NCBI GenBank assembly: GCA_019828595.1
Contig: JAHQRK010000021.1
Location: forward strand, 248,001 to 312,000
DNA: 64,000 nt
Origin: Aphanomyces cochlioides
Taxonomy: Eukaryota > Oomycota > Saprolegniomycetes > Saprolegniales > Verrucalvaceae
Direction of reading: 5' to 3'
Part shown: positions 24,108-35,953 of the stretch, piece by piece
Layout: each line of letters opens with the position of its first letter
Position numbering within the stretch: position 1 is the stretch's first letter
Made by a program: the position numbers and the translations under genes
The notes under the pieces: generated by a model
Database searches by the model: none
Seen by the model: the letters and a program-made list of their open reading frames with translations, nothing else
What the model was told of the DNA's origin: nothing

Positions 24108-24400
24108 TTGCCAGACTAAGAAGAACATGAATTACATCGTTCATAGGTGACTTGAGTATTGGACAGGGCTTCTCGTTGATGTAGCAGACACATGTGGGAT
24201 GGAACGCTGTGCACAGAGGTATTTCAAGCGTGTGGACTTGCACTTGTCGATCTAGCCGTAATAATAAGCTCAGTCGCTTTTGCTGAGCGACATTTTCGTC
24301 TGAAGTATAACTAGCACACATGAAACAGTCGGCTGCACAAGACATGGATCTGCAACAACGACTTCTTTGATATAACGCTTGAGTCGACAAGTTCGATTAA
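24108..24400 (-). pseudogene. relic of the TMF C-terminal domain
   Basis: The minus-strand frame reads ALYQRSRCCRSMSCAADCFMC, then RLSLLLRLDRQ, LEIPLCTAFHPTCVCYINEKPCP and SPMNDVIHVLL, clearly the end of a TMF protein in decayed form. It lies immediately upstream of TMF9 without membrane exons. The CYINEKPCP...SPMNDV signature is shared with the relics near 21.3 and 62.0 kb but not with complete copies. Confidence 0.75.
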
Positions 24401-24760
24401 ACTGTGGGGAGTAAGAATGAGATTGTGTGGTGAAATGATTTCTTGGAGTTTCGACGTCAAGTCATACCAATCCCTCATGCCGCCACTCAAAATTCATACT
24501 CCTCATGTCGACGGAATGAACAAGATAGAAAGATGCGTTGTAAATGCTGCCATGGTAAGTTTTCCATTCAAAGGTTCTGGTGTCTCGGCAGATCATTCTA
24601 CACCAATAGGACTTTCCAAATGTCTATGGTTGATGGAAATGGGACTTCATTTGCCAATTTATCATTGGAAAGTTCAAGAGCCTTCGCTTTTAGCATGGTC
24701 CTCTACCCTGGACTGGCTGGTATCACATCAATGCTACTTCATGGCATTCTCGAAACAAAT

Positions 24761-26428
24761 TCACATTACCCATGGACAATTGGAGTCGCCAACATGAACG
24801 CACCAGCCAGTGCTCGATGAAATCTTGCAACTCTCACAGGGTTTGTCATCAATGCGGCAAACGCTGGTGGTATGCAATCTCGAGCACAATGGAATCTCAA
24901 GCTTCGCGTCCCGTGGTTGACGATCTAGCCATGATAATAGACTCAATCGCACTCGTTTGTCCGCTCTTCCATCAGCATCATAACACACGACAAAGACATC
25001 CGTCGCGCGATGACTAAACAGCGGCATTGACCTATATCGTGGGTTCTTGTGATACAATCTGTGCAACGAGCCACCGATGGAGGGACAAGCTTCATGATGT
25101 TTTCGCATGACCAAAGACAGGAGAATCACCGCTTTCAAGTCGTTGTAGGACGGATGCCCAAAGGTAGTACTGAGCAATTCTGCTTCCGATTTAATACGAC
25201 GACCTTTAGCACAGTCAGTGTTATCAATATCGCGTTCAAGTAGTGTACCATGTCGGAAGTGATTCGACACGACAGCCCCTCGCGAGCACATGACTGGAAA
25301 ATTGGACATCACAAAAGTAAAGAGGAGAATAACTAAGGGCCGCCATGAACACTTGAATGTATCTCTTTCAACAACGTACCCAGGAAGCCTTCAATCGCTC
25401 CATCTTTTGCGTCCGTGGAAGACACACGTCCCACATTTGTCGAAAAATCCAAACGACAGGAGTCATGGCAATAGAGCTTGTTAAAGGCCCGCCATACAAA
25501 TAAGCGCTGATTGCGAGAAAACCAGGATCGACAGGAGCAAACGAAGCCTCCCAACGCCGCCACTTGGCAAGGGATGAAAGGCCTCGCATGCAGAGATATG
25601 CAAACCAGACCTACAACACAGCCACGAAATGAGGAACTCCATGAGTCTGACGCATACACTACGTGCGAGGTACATGCAACCCAACGCGTAGGCCCACAAG
25701 TCTTGAAATTGACTCACTCGCAAGACAGCGATGATCATATATGGAGCCCCGTACCAAATATCAACAGACATGGCCAACGATACAAAAGGATCCGTCAAGA
25801 CGGCATATCCAGGATCACCCATCACGATGTGGTAATGAATATACCCTTGACCAAGTCCCACAAATCGTAGATTGCGCTCCAGAATGCGGTAATGACGGTA
25901 GTATCGAGTCCAGAGCACGTACAAGACATAAGTCGTGACGAGGGATCGAAAGACAAACTTGATCCAACAGAGTTGTGGCGTTTCCAATGAGTAGATGGCT
26001 GCCCACACATGGTAGCGAGGAGATGTCGAGCCATGAACTGGTTCGATTTCGTCCATCCAAAAGCACATCTCACCGAAGATGATCCCAACCAAGTACTCGT
26101 GCCGACATATTTGCCATGGTTTCATGGAAGTTCGCGGCTCAACATTAGAGGTACTGGTTAAATACGATTGCACGCCAGCGCCATAAAATCCAGAGCCTAA
26201 ACAACAATGTTTCATGGCTGTATGTTGCAAACGTAGACGCAGCAGGTAGTCTTGGATTTGATTGTCAGGAATCAAATATGGCAAATCTAATGTGTACCGC
26301 AAAGCAAATGTATTGCTTGATGCGTCTTGCACCAAGACGACAGTCGACGTCGAGTTGATTTTGTTGTGGTACACAGTTTGAAAGACTGTCGTCATGATCT
26401 GCGTGTAATCTTGAAACGAGTGCCAGTC
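24761..26428 (-). pseudogene. TMF10, mirror copy of TMF7
   Basis: The minus strand repeats TMF7 base for base apart from rare differences: the same 304-codon frame (26395-25481) with the lost intron 2 donor, the same one-base deletion in exon 4 and the same open C-terminal exon (25312-24761) ending GDSNCPWVM. Sharing all lesions shows that they were present before the duplication. It is fused upstream to TMF11 at the same junction as TMF6/TMF7. Confidence 0.86.
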
Positions 26429-27262
26429 GGGAATATTGTCGATCCAGACATGATAACAAGCTCAGTCGGATTTGCTGAGTGACATTTCCATCTGAGGTAT
26501 AACACACCACGAAGCAGTCGGCAGCGCGATGGCTAAAGAGAGGCATGGATCTGTAACGAGAACTCTTGTAATATAATTTGTGCAACGAGCCTCCCAAGGA
26601 GCGGCATTCTGACCGATGTTGTCGCATGAGGATTGACAGGAGTAAGACGGATTTCAAGTCATTGTAGGATGGATCGCTCAAATCTGCTGTCGGTGTTACT
26701 GTCCCCGCTTTGACACGACAACCTAGAGCCAAATTCAGAAAGATTGTAATCGTGCTATAGACCATGTCGGCAATGTTTCCGAAGGATTGCCGCTCTCGAA
26801 TAAACCACTGGGAAGATTGACATCATCAATGTGTATACCAGTTTACCTAGTCAGATTCAGTATTGGAATAGCTTTGGCGAGACGTACCAACAATTCCTTC
26901 GATTGCTTCACCCCTTTGCTGTCGAGGTAGACACAATATCCACGAAAGACGAAATATTTGGATGAGAGGAGTTTTGAAAATGAGGCTTGTCATCGGCCCT
27001 CCATATAAAATTGCACTGATCGCTAGCAGCCCTGGATCCACTGGAGCAAATGACACCTCCCAGCGGCGTCACTTGACCAATTCCGAAAGGCCACACATGC
27101 AAAGATAGGCAAACCAGACCTAGAGGTAAAGAATACTACATAGTAGACATCTAGTTCCTCCTACCGTCCGCGACAGATACATACAACCTAATGCGTAGTT
27201 CCACAAGTCTTGGAATTGACTCACACGCATAACAGCGATTATCACACCAAATAATGACCATG

Positions 27263-27637
27263 TGTCAGAAATGATAGTATATCCGGACTCTGTACGGATA
27301 GTGGAGATTCATTCTTATTTTATTACATGGTTTCGGCAACGAACATATAATGTATTCAAGTTATAATTTAAAGTGTATTTTATGAAGAGGAGTTCCGACT
27401 CCTTCAAAGTAACAATAGGAACAAGGTCATCAACCAATCATATTTAATGTAACATTTGTTACATTATCATATGTTGATGGTTGGTTATGCTTCACGGCGT
27501 GCATCAGCTATGATGTGAAGAGGAATGCTCACTACTCAATTTGCTTCCTCCGAACTGAGCTCCTTCTAGCTCTACGTATTGTGTATACCCTTCTCTATTG
27601 CTTGCATTCTGCGTGTGTGTGATTGTTATATTTGATA
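27263..27637 (+). repeat. copia 5' LTR
   Basis: 375 bp, begins TGTCAGAAATG and ends TTTGATA; near-identical to the right LTR. It should carry the element's promoter. Confidence 0.93.
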
Positions 27638-27644
27638 TTTCAAG

Positions 27645-28953
27645 TATGACTATTCCTGCTGCTTCTGTGAAACAATCTCTTCCTGCGGACTTGGCTCTTC
27701 TGGCATTTGACGGAAAGAAGGCCTCGTTTCGTGTTTGGTCCCAAGGTTTCATTAGTTATCTCGAGGGACTTACTCTAGAGATGACAGGAAACTATCTTAG
27801 GAAACCTAAAAAGTTACCAGAACCACGTATCAAATACGAGGACTGGTTGACATGTGTGCCTCCTGTAGAATCTACTGGTAATGAGGTTCATGATCAGTGG
27901 CATGCATACAATAGAAAGAGAACCGAGCAAAAGGTTCGATTTTATCTCTTAGCTCTTCTTCCTAAGTCTTTCGTTCAACAATTAAGAGATACGACTGACT
28001 CAAAGACTCCTGTGCATGAGGTGTGGGCTGAGGTGAATCGGCGATACGGGATTACTAACGTATCTGCTGTTACTAATTACATGGGACAATTAGTCAAAAT
28101 AGCTCAAAAACGATTTGACAATATTCAGTCGTGGTTTGGTGAGATGAAGTCCCTAAAGAATTTGATCAATGCACAGTCCCAACAGCACTTGGGACGAGAT
28201 AGTGTAACTGATGATATGCTTATTTATTTGGCATTGAATGAATTACCTTCTCAATTTTATGGTGCACAGATTAAATATGACTCTTCCTTCACCTTGTCTG
28301 ATGTTGAGACAAAATTGGTGGGTGTTTTCGGTCAAAAAAGAAAATCGGCTATTTTGACCATGGGAGGTCAAAATTCCAAGCAAGAAGCGCCTGTGAACAA
28401 CGTCCGAAAATTGTCCAATCAGGGGCCAGGAAAGCGAAAAAATGTCAATATTTCGGCCAATCAAAACAAGCGACACGATGGCGGTCAAGGAAAAGCCAAC
28501 ACGCGTCCAACGCCTCAAGGAATGAAATGCTTCTACTGTGAAGGGAATTACAATGTTGCTGGCCAAGACCATCCCAAGTGGAAGTGCCCCAAGCGGCAAG
28601 AGGACTTCAGCCGGGGATGGGCTCGATCCAACATCTATGAGAAGCCAAGGAAGATACAAGATTCGACACCCCGAGGATGGGACGCGACTCGTGAAGAAGT
28701 GCCCTGTGGCGCCGTGACCACTCGAGAAGAGGTGCCGATGCCACCTATGGGCGATTCAAGAAGAGAAATCGAGCTACCCGATGATGACTCGACCAAGTCG
28801 ATCGAAGGATTATTGTTCGACGACGACGACGAAATGGGTGACGATATGATGCAATACTCTCCGGCTCTGGTGGCTGACACTACTGCAACTCCTAGAATGG
28901 AGACAGTGGCAGCTTCCATGAAGTCTCTCTCAGTTGAGCTGGATCAGAAGTGA
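27645..28953 (+). CDS. copia Gag
   Basis: ATG at 27645 (MTIPAASVKQSLPADLALLAFDGKK) lies just after the left LTR; an in-frame ATG at 27598 lies within the LTR and is less likely. The first 250 residues resemble the UBN2/retrotran_gag fold of copia Gag (FRVWSQGF, WHAYNRKRTEQKVRFYLLALLP, VWAEVNRRYG, IQSWFGEMKSL). A zinc knuckle of unusual spacing follows: CFYC, ten residues, H, four residues, C. The C-terminal part is acidic (DDDDEMGDD). Gag packages element RNA. It ends in TGA at 28951-28953, overlapping the protease frame by about 20 bases in the +1 frame. Confidence 0.88.
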
Positions 28954-31900
28954 ATGGGCACTCGATGGCGGATGCGGGCATCACATGACAGGAGAGGTAC
29001 AACATCTAGTTAAATCTAATGTACACTCTGGTTTTGTGTTCAAATTTGGTGATGGGAAAGGTCTTCAGTGCACACATCTAGGCGTAGCGAAGCTTTGGTT
29101 TGATTCTCCCGAAGGAGTTCGACCATTCACATTAAAAAATGTAGCCTATGTGCCAGGAGCCAAAGCTAATATACTAAGTGAAAATCAATTGAAACGATGC
29201 GGATATTACATAGCAGATAGCTCTTGTGGCATGTACAAGTACGTGTTTAAGGATAATGCACTACAGTTGATTGCTAGCTGTATTAATGGAGCTTATTACG
29301 TTAAGAGTCATTCTATCAATGAGCGTCAGATTATATGTCATGCAGTTAAACATGCGCCAGCTCGCTAGACTATAATAACGAACGTGAATCGAGCGCACGA
29401 GCTTTTTCGTGAGTGGCATGTGAGACTAGGCCACGTGAACAGAGAAACTCTAACTCGTATGTTGACGTCTGGAAAGATAAAAGGTCTACCTCATCTACAT
29501 GTCGATAGTTTAAAAGATCTAAAGTGTTTTGTAAGACTTGCGTTATAGCTAAGCACAGACGCATGTCCTATAAACGACGTGTTGGAACTAGACATCCTGA
29601 CCCATTGGGATCTCTACACATGGACACATGTGGGCCACTTAAACAAACAGGATTGTACGGCACAACTAGCGACATTCGCTACTACAGCTCCGTTGTAGAC
29701 GATGCGTCGTCTTACCGATGGGCATCCTTGCACAAGACTAAGGACACAATTCCTAATACTATTAAAGACTTTGTGAATCTGGTTCAAAGACAAACAGACA
29801 AGGTCATTCGCCGAGTGCGAACTGATGGAGGCACTGAGTTCAACAACAGGTCGCTTCTTAAATTCTACAATGAACTGGGTATTAAATATGAAAAGTCTAA
29901 TCGACATTCACCCGAGGAGAATGGGTCTGCTGAGAGAGACCACCAGTCAAAATTTGCTAAAGTTAGATGCATGCTTTTAGATGCTAATATGAATGCAAAG
30001 TGGTGGCCCGAAGCATTGATGTATGCTACGTATATCCAAAATCTCACACCTTCCAAGCGTCTGAGCGACAAGATACCGTATGAAGGTGTTCATGGTGTCC
30101 TTCCTGATTTAAGTCGCATTCATATGTGGGGATGTGTGTGTTACGCACACATACCGCAAGAGCTTCGATCAGACAAGAAGCTCTCATCTAGGTCTATGAA
30201 GTGTCGATTCCTAGGAATAGCAGAAGACTACAAAGGATATCGTCTATTAGATATTCATAATAACAAGTTTCTAATTGCACGTTATGTTACTTTTGATGGC
30301 GGGTTCCTTGGAGATGCTGTAAGCAAAGTTTTCCACCACCAGGAACCTCGCCTAACGCTCAGTGAAACCCAAGCAATTGACTCACTGCCCAGTGCAGGAG
30401 CCATGGGTTCGCATGCTGGTGATTGTGAGAGCAACGCTGCTCGTTGTGAGAGCACTCACGACAATGATAATGACATCTCACACACCTCAAGAAGTACTTC
30501 TGTAGACGTACAGGACGAGAATCATTCAGACGTGGATGATCCTACTTCACCTTCCAGATCTAATCGTAAAAGGACAAACAATGGTGACATTCATTACTTG
30601 CAGTTAAAGAAAACACGAGTTACTAGAGTTAGTGGGAGTACTTCAATGAGGGTGAGTCAAAATGACTCTCCAACCTCAACCCTTGACTCTCCACCCCAAA
30701 CCCTTGATTCTCACACGAGATCGCTTCGACAAAATCGTCGTCTCCCTCGTCGTTTCGACGACTACGTCTGCAATAATGCGATCATTCGATCAGGTCATCC
30801 AAGAACTGAGTCTCTTGAATTGAATGAATTACTAAACTTATTGCATTCTGGACTTCGATCTATTGATCAACTGGCAGAGTATTCTGTAAATGTTGGTGAT
30901 ATGTCAACAACAACTCAGCCATATCCAAAAGTGGTTATACCTCGATCTCTAAAAGAGGCACTTACTGGTCCAAATAGTGCACAGTGGCGTCAAGCCATTG
31001 ATGAGGAATATCAGTCGTTAATCGATAATAAAACGTGGAAGTTGACTGAGCTACCTCCTGGTAGACTAGCTATTCCGTGCCACTGGGTATTTACTGTAAA
31101 GTACCACTCTAATGGGTCCATCGAGCGCTTCAAGGCTCGTCTAGTAGCACAGGGATGCCATCAAGAGTATGGTGTAGACTGTGATGAAGTCTATGCACCT
31201 GTTGCTCGATTTGAATGACTTCGACTGGTTCTAGCACTAGGTGTTATTCATGATTGTATTATTAAGCAAATGGATGTGCACACAGCCTTTCTAAATGGGT
31301 CCATTCCGAATGGTACCAAACTGTACATGCGTCAGGCTCCAGGCTTTGTGCAGAGTCGTTCTAAACATCTAGTCTATGAGCTTGTTAAAAGCATATATGG
31401 ACTTAAGCAGGCTCCTAGAATTTGGTATCAACTCCTACATGAGTTTCTAACATCAGTTGGTTTTGAACGATGCAGCAAAGAATATTGCATCTATGTTCAA
31501 AAAGTGGGAGAACACAAAGACGAATGGATTGTTGTTGTGGTTTATGTTGACGATCTAACAATTATATCGAGGAACAATGAGTTGGTTGTCAATCTTCAGT
31601 CTCAATTGAGTAGTCGATTCAAAATGAAAGACCTTGGAGACTTGAATTACATACTTAAAATAAGAGTTGAGAGAAATAGATCGTTAAAAATCATGACACT
31701 ATCCCAGGAGAAATACATCTTCGACTTGCTCGAGAAGTATAACATGGTTAACTGCAAACCAGCTCAAACACCACAGCTAGTGGGAGTAGTACTGTATCCT
31801 GAAACCTCTCTCTCTCCGGCTGAGATCGCCAAACAACCATATGACTATAGAGGGTTAGTTGGTTCACTACAATATTTAGTTAGAGGCACACGGCCAGACA

Positions 31901-32526
31901 TTGCAAACGCCGTGCGATCTCTTAGTAAGTTCTTATCATGTTATAATAAACTACATTGGGAAGCAGCCCTGAGAGTACTAAGATACTTGAAAGGGACGTC
32001 CAGATATGGACTTCTTATAGATGGAAACCAAGCCGGAGTTTCGTTAGAAGTCTATACGGATGCGAGTTTCGCGACTCAACATAAAGAGCGTAAGTCAGTA
32101 ACAGGTTATTTAATTATAATAGCCGGTGTCTGTATATCTTGGTGCAGCTCTAAGCAAGCATGTGTGTCAGTCTCGACGACTGAGTCGGAATTGGTCGCTC
32201 TAAGCGAGGGCATTAAGGAAAGCGAATGGGTCTGTCACCTACTCAGTGAGATGGGATTCAAACCATCTGGACCAGTTGTTGTCTGGTGCGACAACACTGC
32301 AGCAATAGACATAGTCCACAATCCTGGAAATCACAAAGCCAGCAAACATATCGAAACTAGATATTTATTTGCAAGAGACTTAGTTGAAAAGGATTGAATC
32401 AAAGTAAAATACTGCAAGACAGAGGAAATGCTTGCAGATATCCTAACTAAGGCACTGCCGGTGAAGCAATTCCAATTCCTGCGTCATGCGATGGGTGTGC
32501 GAGATCTGTCCCCTTCGCAACGATAA
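28934..32526 (+). pseudogene. copia Pol (protease, integrase, RT, RNase H), broken
   Basis: Protease starts with WALDGGCGHHMTG; the usual copia motif is DSG, so this DGG is unusual. The frame meets TAG at 29366-29368, then continues with the H-H part of the GAG-pre-integrase finger (WHVRLGH) and loses one T near 29530 before CKTC. Integrase has LHMDTCGP, RTDGGTEF and ENGSAER (catalytic D, D, E). RT has MDVHTAFLNG, YGLKQAPR and the catalytic YVDDL near 31545. RNase H has YTDASFA, TTESELVALSE and WCDNTAAI. In-frame TGA at 31216-31218 (just before RT) and at 32395-32397; TAA at 32524-32526 ends the frame. Four lesions in an otherwise fresh element. Confidence 0.88.
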
Positions 32527-32589
32527 ACAGCACAATTAACAGCAGAATTGTGGTTAGGTAATGGAGTCTCCTCACTCTTCAAGTGGGAG

Positions 32590-32964
32590 TGTCAGAAATG
32601 ATAGTATATCCGGACTCTGTACGGATAGTGGAGATTCATTCTTATTTTATTACATGGTTTCGGCAACGAACATATAATGTATTCAAGTTATAATTTAAAG
32701 TGTATTTTATGAAGAGGAGTTCCGACTCCTTCAAAGTAACAATAGGAACAAGGTCATCAACCAATCATATTTAATGTAACATTTGTGACATTATCATATG
32801 TTGATGGTTGGTTATGCTTCACGGCGTGCATCAGCTATGATGTGAAGAGGAATGCTCACTACTCAATTTGCTTCCTCCGAACTGAGCTCCTTCTAGCTCT
32901 ACGTATTGTGTATACCCTTCTCTATTGCTTGCATTCTGCGTGTGTGTGATTGTTATATTTGATA
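32590..32964 (+). repeat. copia 3' LTR
   Basis: 375 bp, TGTCAG to TTTGATA, followed by CCATG target duplication and TMF11 exon 3. Preceded by the primer tract AAGTGGGAG. Confidence 0.93.
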
Positions 32965-33654
32965 CCATGGCCAGCAATACCAACGGATCGGTCAAAATGG
33001 CATACCCAGGATCGCCCAGAACCACTTGATAATGGCTGTACTCTTGACCAAAGCCAACACTGCGTAAATTTTGAATGAGGACGCGGTTATGGCAGTAATA
33101 GCGCGTCCAGAGCAAGTAGAGGATATAGGTTGCGAGGAGACAACAAAAACTAAACTTGAACCAGTGGAGTGGATGTGTTTCCCAGCAGTAGACGGCTGCC
33201 CAGACGTTGTAGTGAGGATATGTCGCATCTGACACTTGGTCGAGTTCGTCCATCCAAAAGCACAGCTCGCCGATTTGAATCCCAACCAAGTACTCGTGTT
33301 CGCATATTCGCCATGGCTTCATCGCACTTCGATATGATGCATTCGACGTCAGGAAATCCGACATAAAAGACACAACGCCTTCTCCAAAGAATGGAGAACC
33401 TGGTAGATGTAGAAGATAGTCTTGGACTTGATCTTGAGGGATGTTGTGTGGTATCTCCAAGTGGTATCGCATTGCAAATGTGTTGCTCGTTGCGTCTTGG
33501 ACGCAAACAACGTTGGACGACGAGGTCATCTTGGTGAGATGCAAGCTTTGAAAGAATGTCGACGTGATGTCAGTGAAGTCTTGAAACGAAGTCCATGGCG
33601 GAAACTTTGTCGACGCGATGCGTCCCGGCAGAGGCTCTGTCCAGTAGGCTAGAT

Positions 33655-34061
33655 ACGGTAAACCTGTTCAATGTAAATCCCTGAATATTGTATACTACTC
33701 TTTACTTAGGATGGCCATTTTTCAAAAAGCAATGTTGGAGACCAAAGTTGCGATGCATCAACTTGTATCCAATGTTTAGGGACTGGAATCTATGACCAGG
33801 TTTGATCTCAAAATAGTTAAGCAGATGTCCCGAGCTCGAGACTCTGAAAGAGCAATGATATCGAGGTCAGAAATGTTTATGGCAACATCTTAGTACTTGG
33901 ATGAGGTCCTTAATGAGCTAAAACCTCAATGAAAAAGAGGAATCATTCGTTGTGGATTAGCTCTAGAATGCTTATCGTTCTGGACACACATTTCACGGTG
34001 GACAACTCTAATATTCAATACTAGTATGTGAGAAAAATATGAAAAATAATGTTTTAGGGAC
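33655..34061. other. AT-rich spacer between inverted arm and mariner element
   Basis: No gene or repeat recognised. It lies between the sharp outer limit of the inverted duplication and the TA target of the mariner-like element, and may be older flank of the pogo-like element found further right. Confidence 0.45.
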
Positions 34062-34305
34062 TACACCTTTTTGCGCTTTATTTAGTCCATTTTCTGAGCT
34101 TTTTGGTCATAATCCAAAATTATAAAGTCAATGGTTTTTTATTATACTCAATGACATTTAAATATAGTCAACTTACTATCAAGAGCACTTTTAATTAATC
34201 AATGACATTTAAATTTATGACTTGGTAAAAAAATTAACTTCAACAGCACTTGAAATAAAGTGAACGCCACATGATTCTTCTTTGTTCTAGAAAAAGCAAT
34301 CCGTC

Positions 34306-35575
34306 ATGAATTCTCGCGCGCTTTTCAGCATTGCAGATCACTTTCAAATATTCCCAGCAATGGAGAACCCGATTGCATCCCCTATCGTGCCCACCCAAGA
34401 AGCTCCATCGACGCCTCTCGCGCCTCGCCGTCAAAGCAAGAAGATCAGACTCTCCGTCAAGAAACGAATTCAGAAAGCAGACAGAGAGAGAGTCGCGATT
34501 GGAAGATCGTTGCAATTGCGAACGGCGTCAATATCAAAAGCTGCCGCAACTTTCTGGATATGGAAGAGATTATTGAAAAGAAGCGTGGAAGACACAAGCC
34601 GCGGCTCCTCTCGGATGAAAAACTTGATGTCATGGAAAAGTGGATTGAAGACGATCCCCAAACAACGCTTGTTGAAATCTGTCAGCGCTTGCTGTCTGAA
34701 TCCAACATTCAGATCTCATGCTCAGCCGTGCACCGTGCTCTCAGTGGTCGCGTTTTCACGTTTAAGGACCAACATTATGAACTCTCTCCAAGTGAAAGAG
34801 CAGAGACGTCGGTTTGTCGCCCAGCTACGTCGTCTCAAAGAACAAGACAATATCCCTATCTGGATTGACGAGACAAATTTTAACCTGTTCACGGCTCGAA
34901 CAAAAGGCAGATCCAAGCGTGGTGTGAGAGTTCGAAATGTTCGTCCAGCGCCGCAAAAAGGCAAGAACCTCCATATCATTGGGGGGATGTCAGGACAAGG
35001 CTTCGTGTACATGAAGCATGGACGCGGAACATATACGAATGAGAGAGCAAACGAATGGCTCCGTGGTATGCTTCGAGCTGCACGTGCTCACTTCAATGGA
35101 CTGGGAGATATTCTGGTCATTTGTGACAACGCGCCATGCCACTCAAGGTATTTTGGATTATCTCTCTTTGTCTTACTCTGGTAGACTTGAGCAAGTGTTT
35201 TTGGAAGTTGAATTTCGCGAGGCTATGCTTCTACGGTTGAGCCCTTATTCACCCATGCTCAACCCCATCGAAAATATGTGGTCGCGAGTGAAAACATTTC
35301 TTCGTGAAGGTCTCGCTGCGTTCATGGGACCCCCACCGGTCGATCCCCCAATGACTTGCCAAGAGTATCGTTTACAATACCTGGAGCACTGTGCGATGCG
35401 CGCTCTGAATGGTAACTTCCTTACTTCCGTTTGCTAATGTATTCTAGAAATTGATCCCAATCGCAATGACCGCGCCTCGATTGGTTCTATGGACTGGCTC
35501 ATGACAAGGAAGACATGCCTGTTGGTCGCTAAACAATCTGCAAACTTCATCGTCGTCCCTTGCATTTTATCTTGA
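34306..35575 (+). pseudogene. mariner-like DDE transposase with two small introns
   Basis: ATG 34306 (MNSRALFSIADHF) starts a frame with a basic N-terminal region (RRQSKKIRLSVKKR). The next part, MEEIIEKKRGRHKPRLLSDEKLDVMEKWIEDDP, is a helix-turn-helix typical of Tc1/mariner but lies in another frame, and the frame returns near 34770, so two indels spoil it. The catalytic part has IWIDETNFNLF, VICDNAPCHS and SPYSPMLNPIENMWSRVK. A 37-nt intron (35148-35184) within CHS-R and a 36-nt intron (35412-35447) near the end give a C-terminus of DRASIGSMDWL... to TGA at 35573-35575. With the first intron removed, I count 35 residues between the second D and the E. Confidence 0.84.
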
Positions 35576-35953
35576 AGTGGCGTTCACTTTATTTCATGTG
35601 CTGTTGAAGTTAATTTTTTTACCAAGTCATAAATTTAAATGTCATTGATTAATTAAAAGTGCTCTTGATAGTAAGTTGACTATATTTAAATGTCATTGAG
35701 TATAATAAAAAACCATTGGTTTGGATTATGACCAAAAAGCTCAGAAAATGGACTAAATAGAGAGTTTTCGAAAACCCAAATTTTTGGATTCGATTTCGCC
35801 CAAAAACTTTACCTGAAATTTTGAATGCAAGATTTTTCGACGAAAATTTCAAGTTTTTGTTTCAATCCAAAACTCAAATTTGTCTGTTTTTCGGAAATTC
35901 TTTATTTTGGATTCCGGATGTTATCACCGGATAATTTGCTCCATTCATTCAAC

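Larger units (their letters stand above)
19747..24407. other. spacer between the inverted-duplication arms
   Basis: The 4.66-kb spacer is unique relative to the arms. It holds TMF8, a C-terminal relic near 21.3-21.6 kb, the intact TMF9 and a second relic near 24.1-24.4 kb, all on the minus strand. The stretch 21600-22166 has no recognised gene apart from the shared 3' flank of the family. Confidence 0.85.
27263..32964 (+). mobile_element. Ty1/copia LTR retrotransposon, very young insertion
   Basis: Two 375-bp LTRs (27263-27637 and 32590-32964) flank gag and pol. The 5-bp target duplication CCATG is at 27258-27262 and 32965-32969. A purine-rich primer tract (AAGTGGGAG) abuts the right LTR. 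I found a single difference between the LTRs (T versus G in the CATTTGTTACATT segment), which points to very recent insertion. The domain order gag, protease, integrase, RT, RNase H is that of copia. Pol is nevertheless broken in several places, so this copy was probably mobilised in trans or contains sequence errors. Confidence 0.95.
24408..33654. repeat. right arm of large inverted duplication (with copia inside)
   Basis: Reverse complement of 16767-19746 with the copia element (27263-32964) and its 5-bp duplication inserted. Inner limit at 24408 (GGAGTAAGAATG), outer limit at 33654 where similarity to exon 2 of TMF6 stops abruptly. This arm lacks TMF exon 1, so it is probably the derived copy, while it keeps the exon 3-4 region that the left arm has since lost. 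Confidence 0.92.
26429..33654 (-). pseudogene. TMF11, mirror copy of TMF6, split by a copia element
   Basis: From 33654 down, exon 2 (from AYWTEPLPGRIAS) and exon 3 (GSPFFGEGVVSFMSD ... IQIGELCFWMDELDQV ... YILYLLWTRYYCH ... GYAILTDPLVLLAM) are open to 32965, where a copia element interrupts exon 3. Coding resumes at 27262 with a short deletion after IW, then exon 4 with TGA in KWRRWE (read K-stop-RR, near 27068), the small membrane exon and the C-terminal domain to the fusion at about 26430. It preserves exon 3-4 sequence deleted from TMF6. Exon 1 is absent because the duplication began inside exon 2. Confidence 0.85.
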
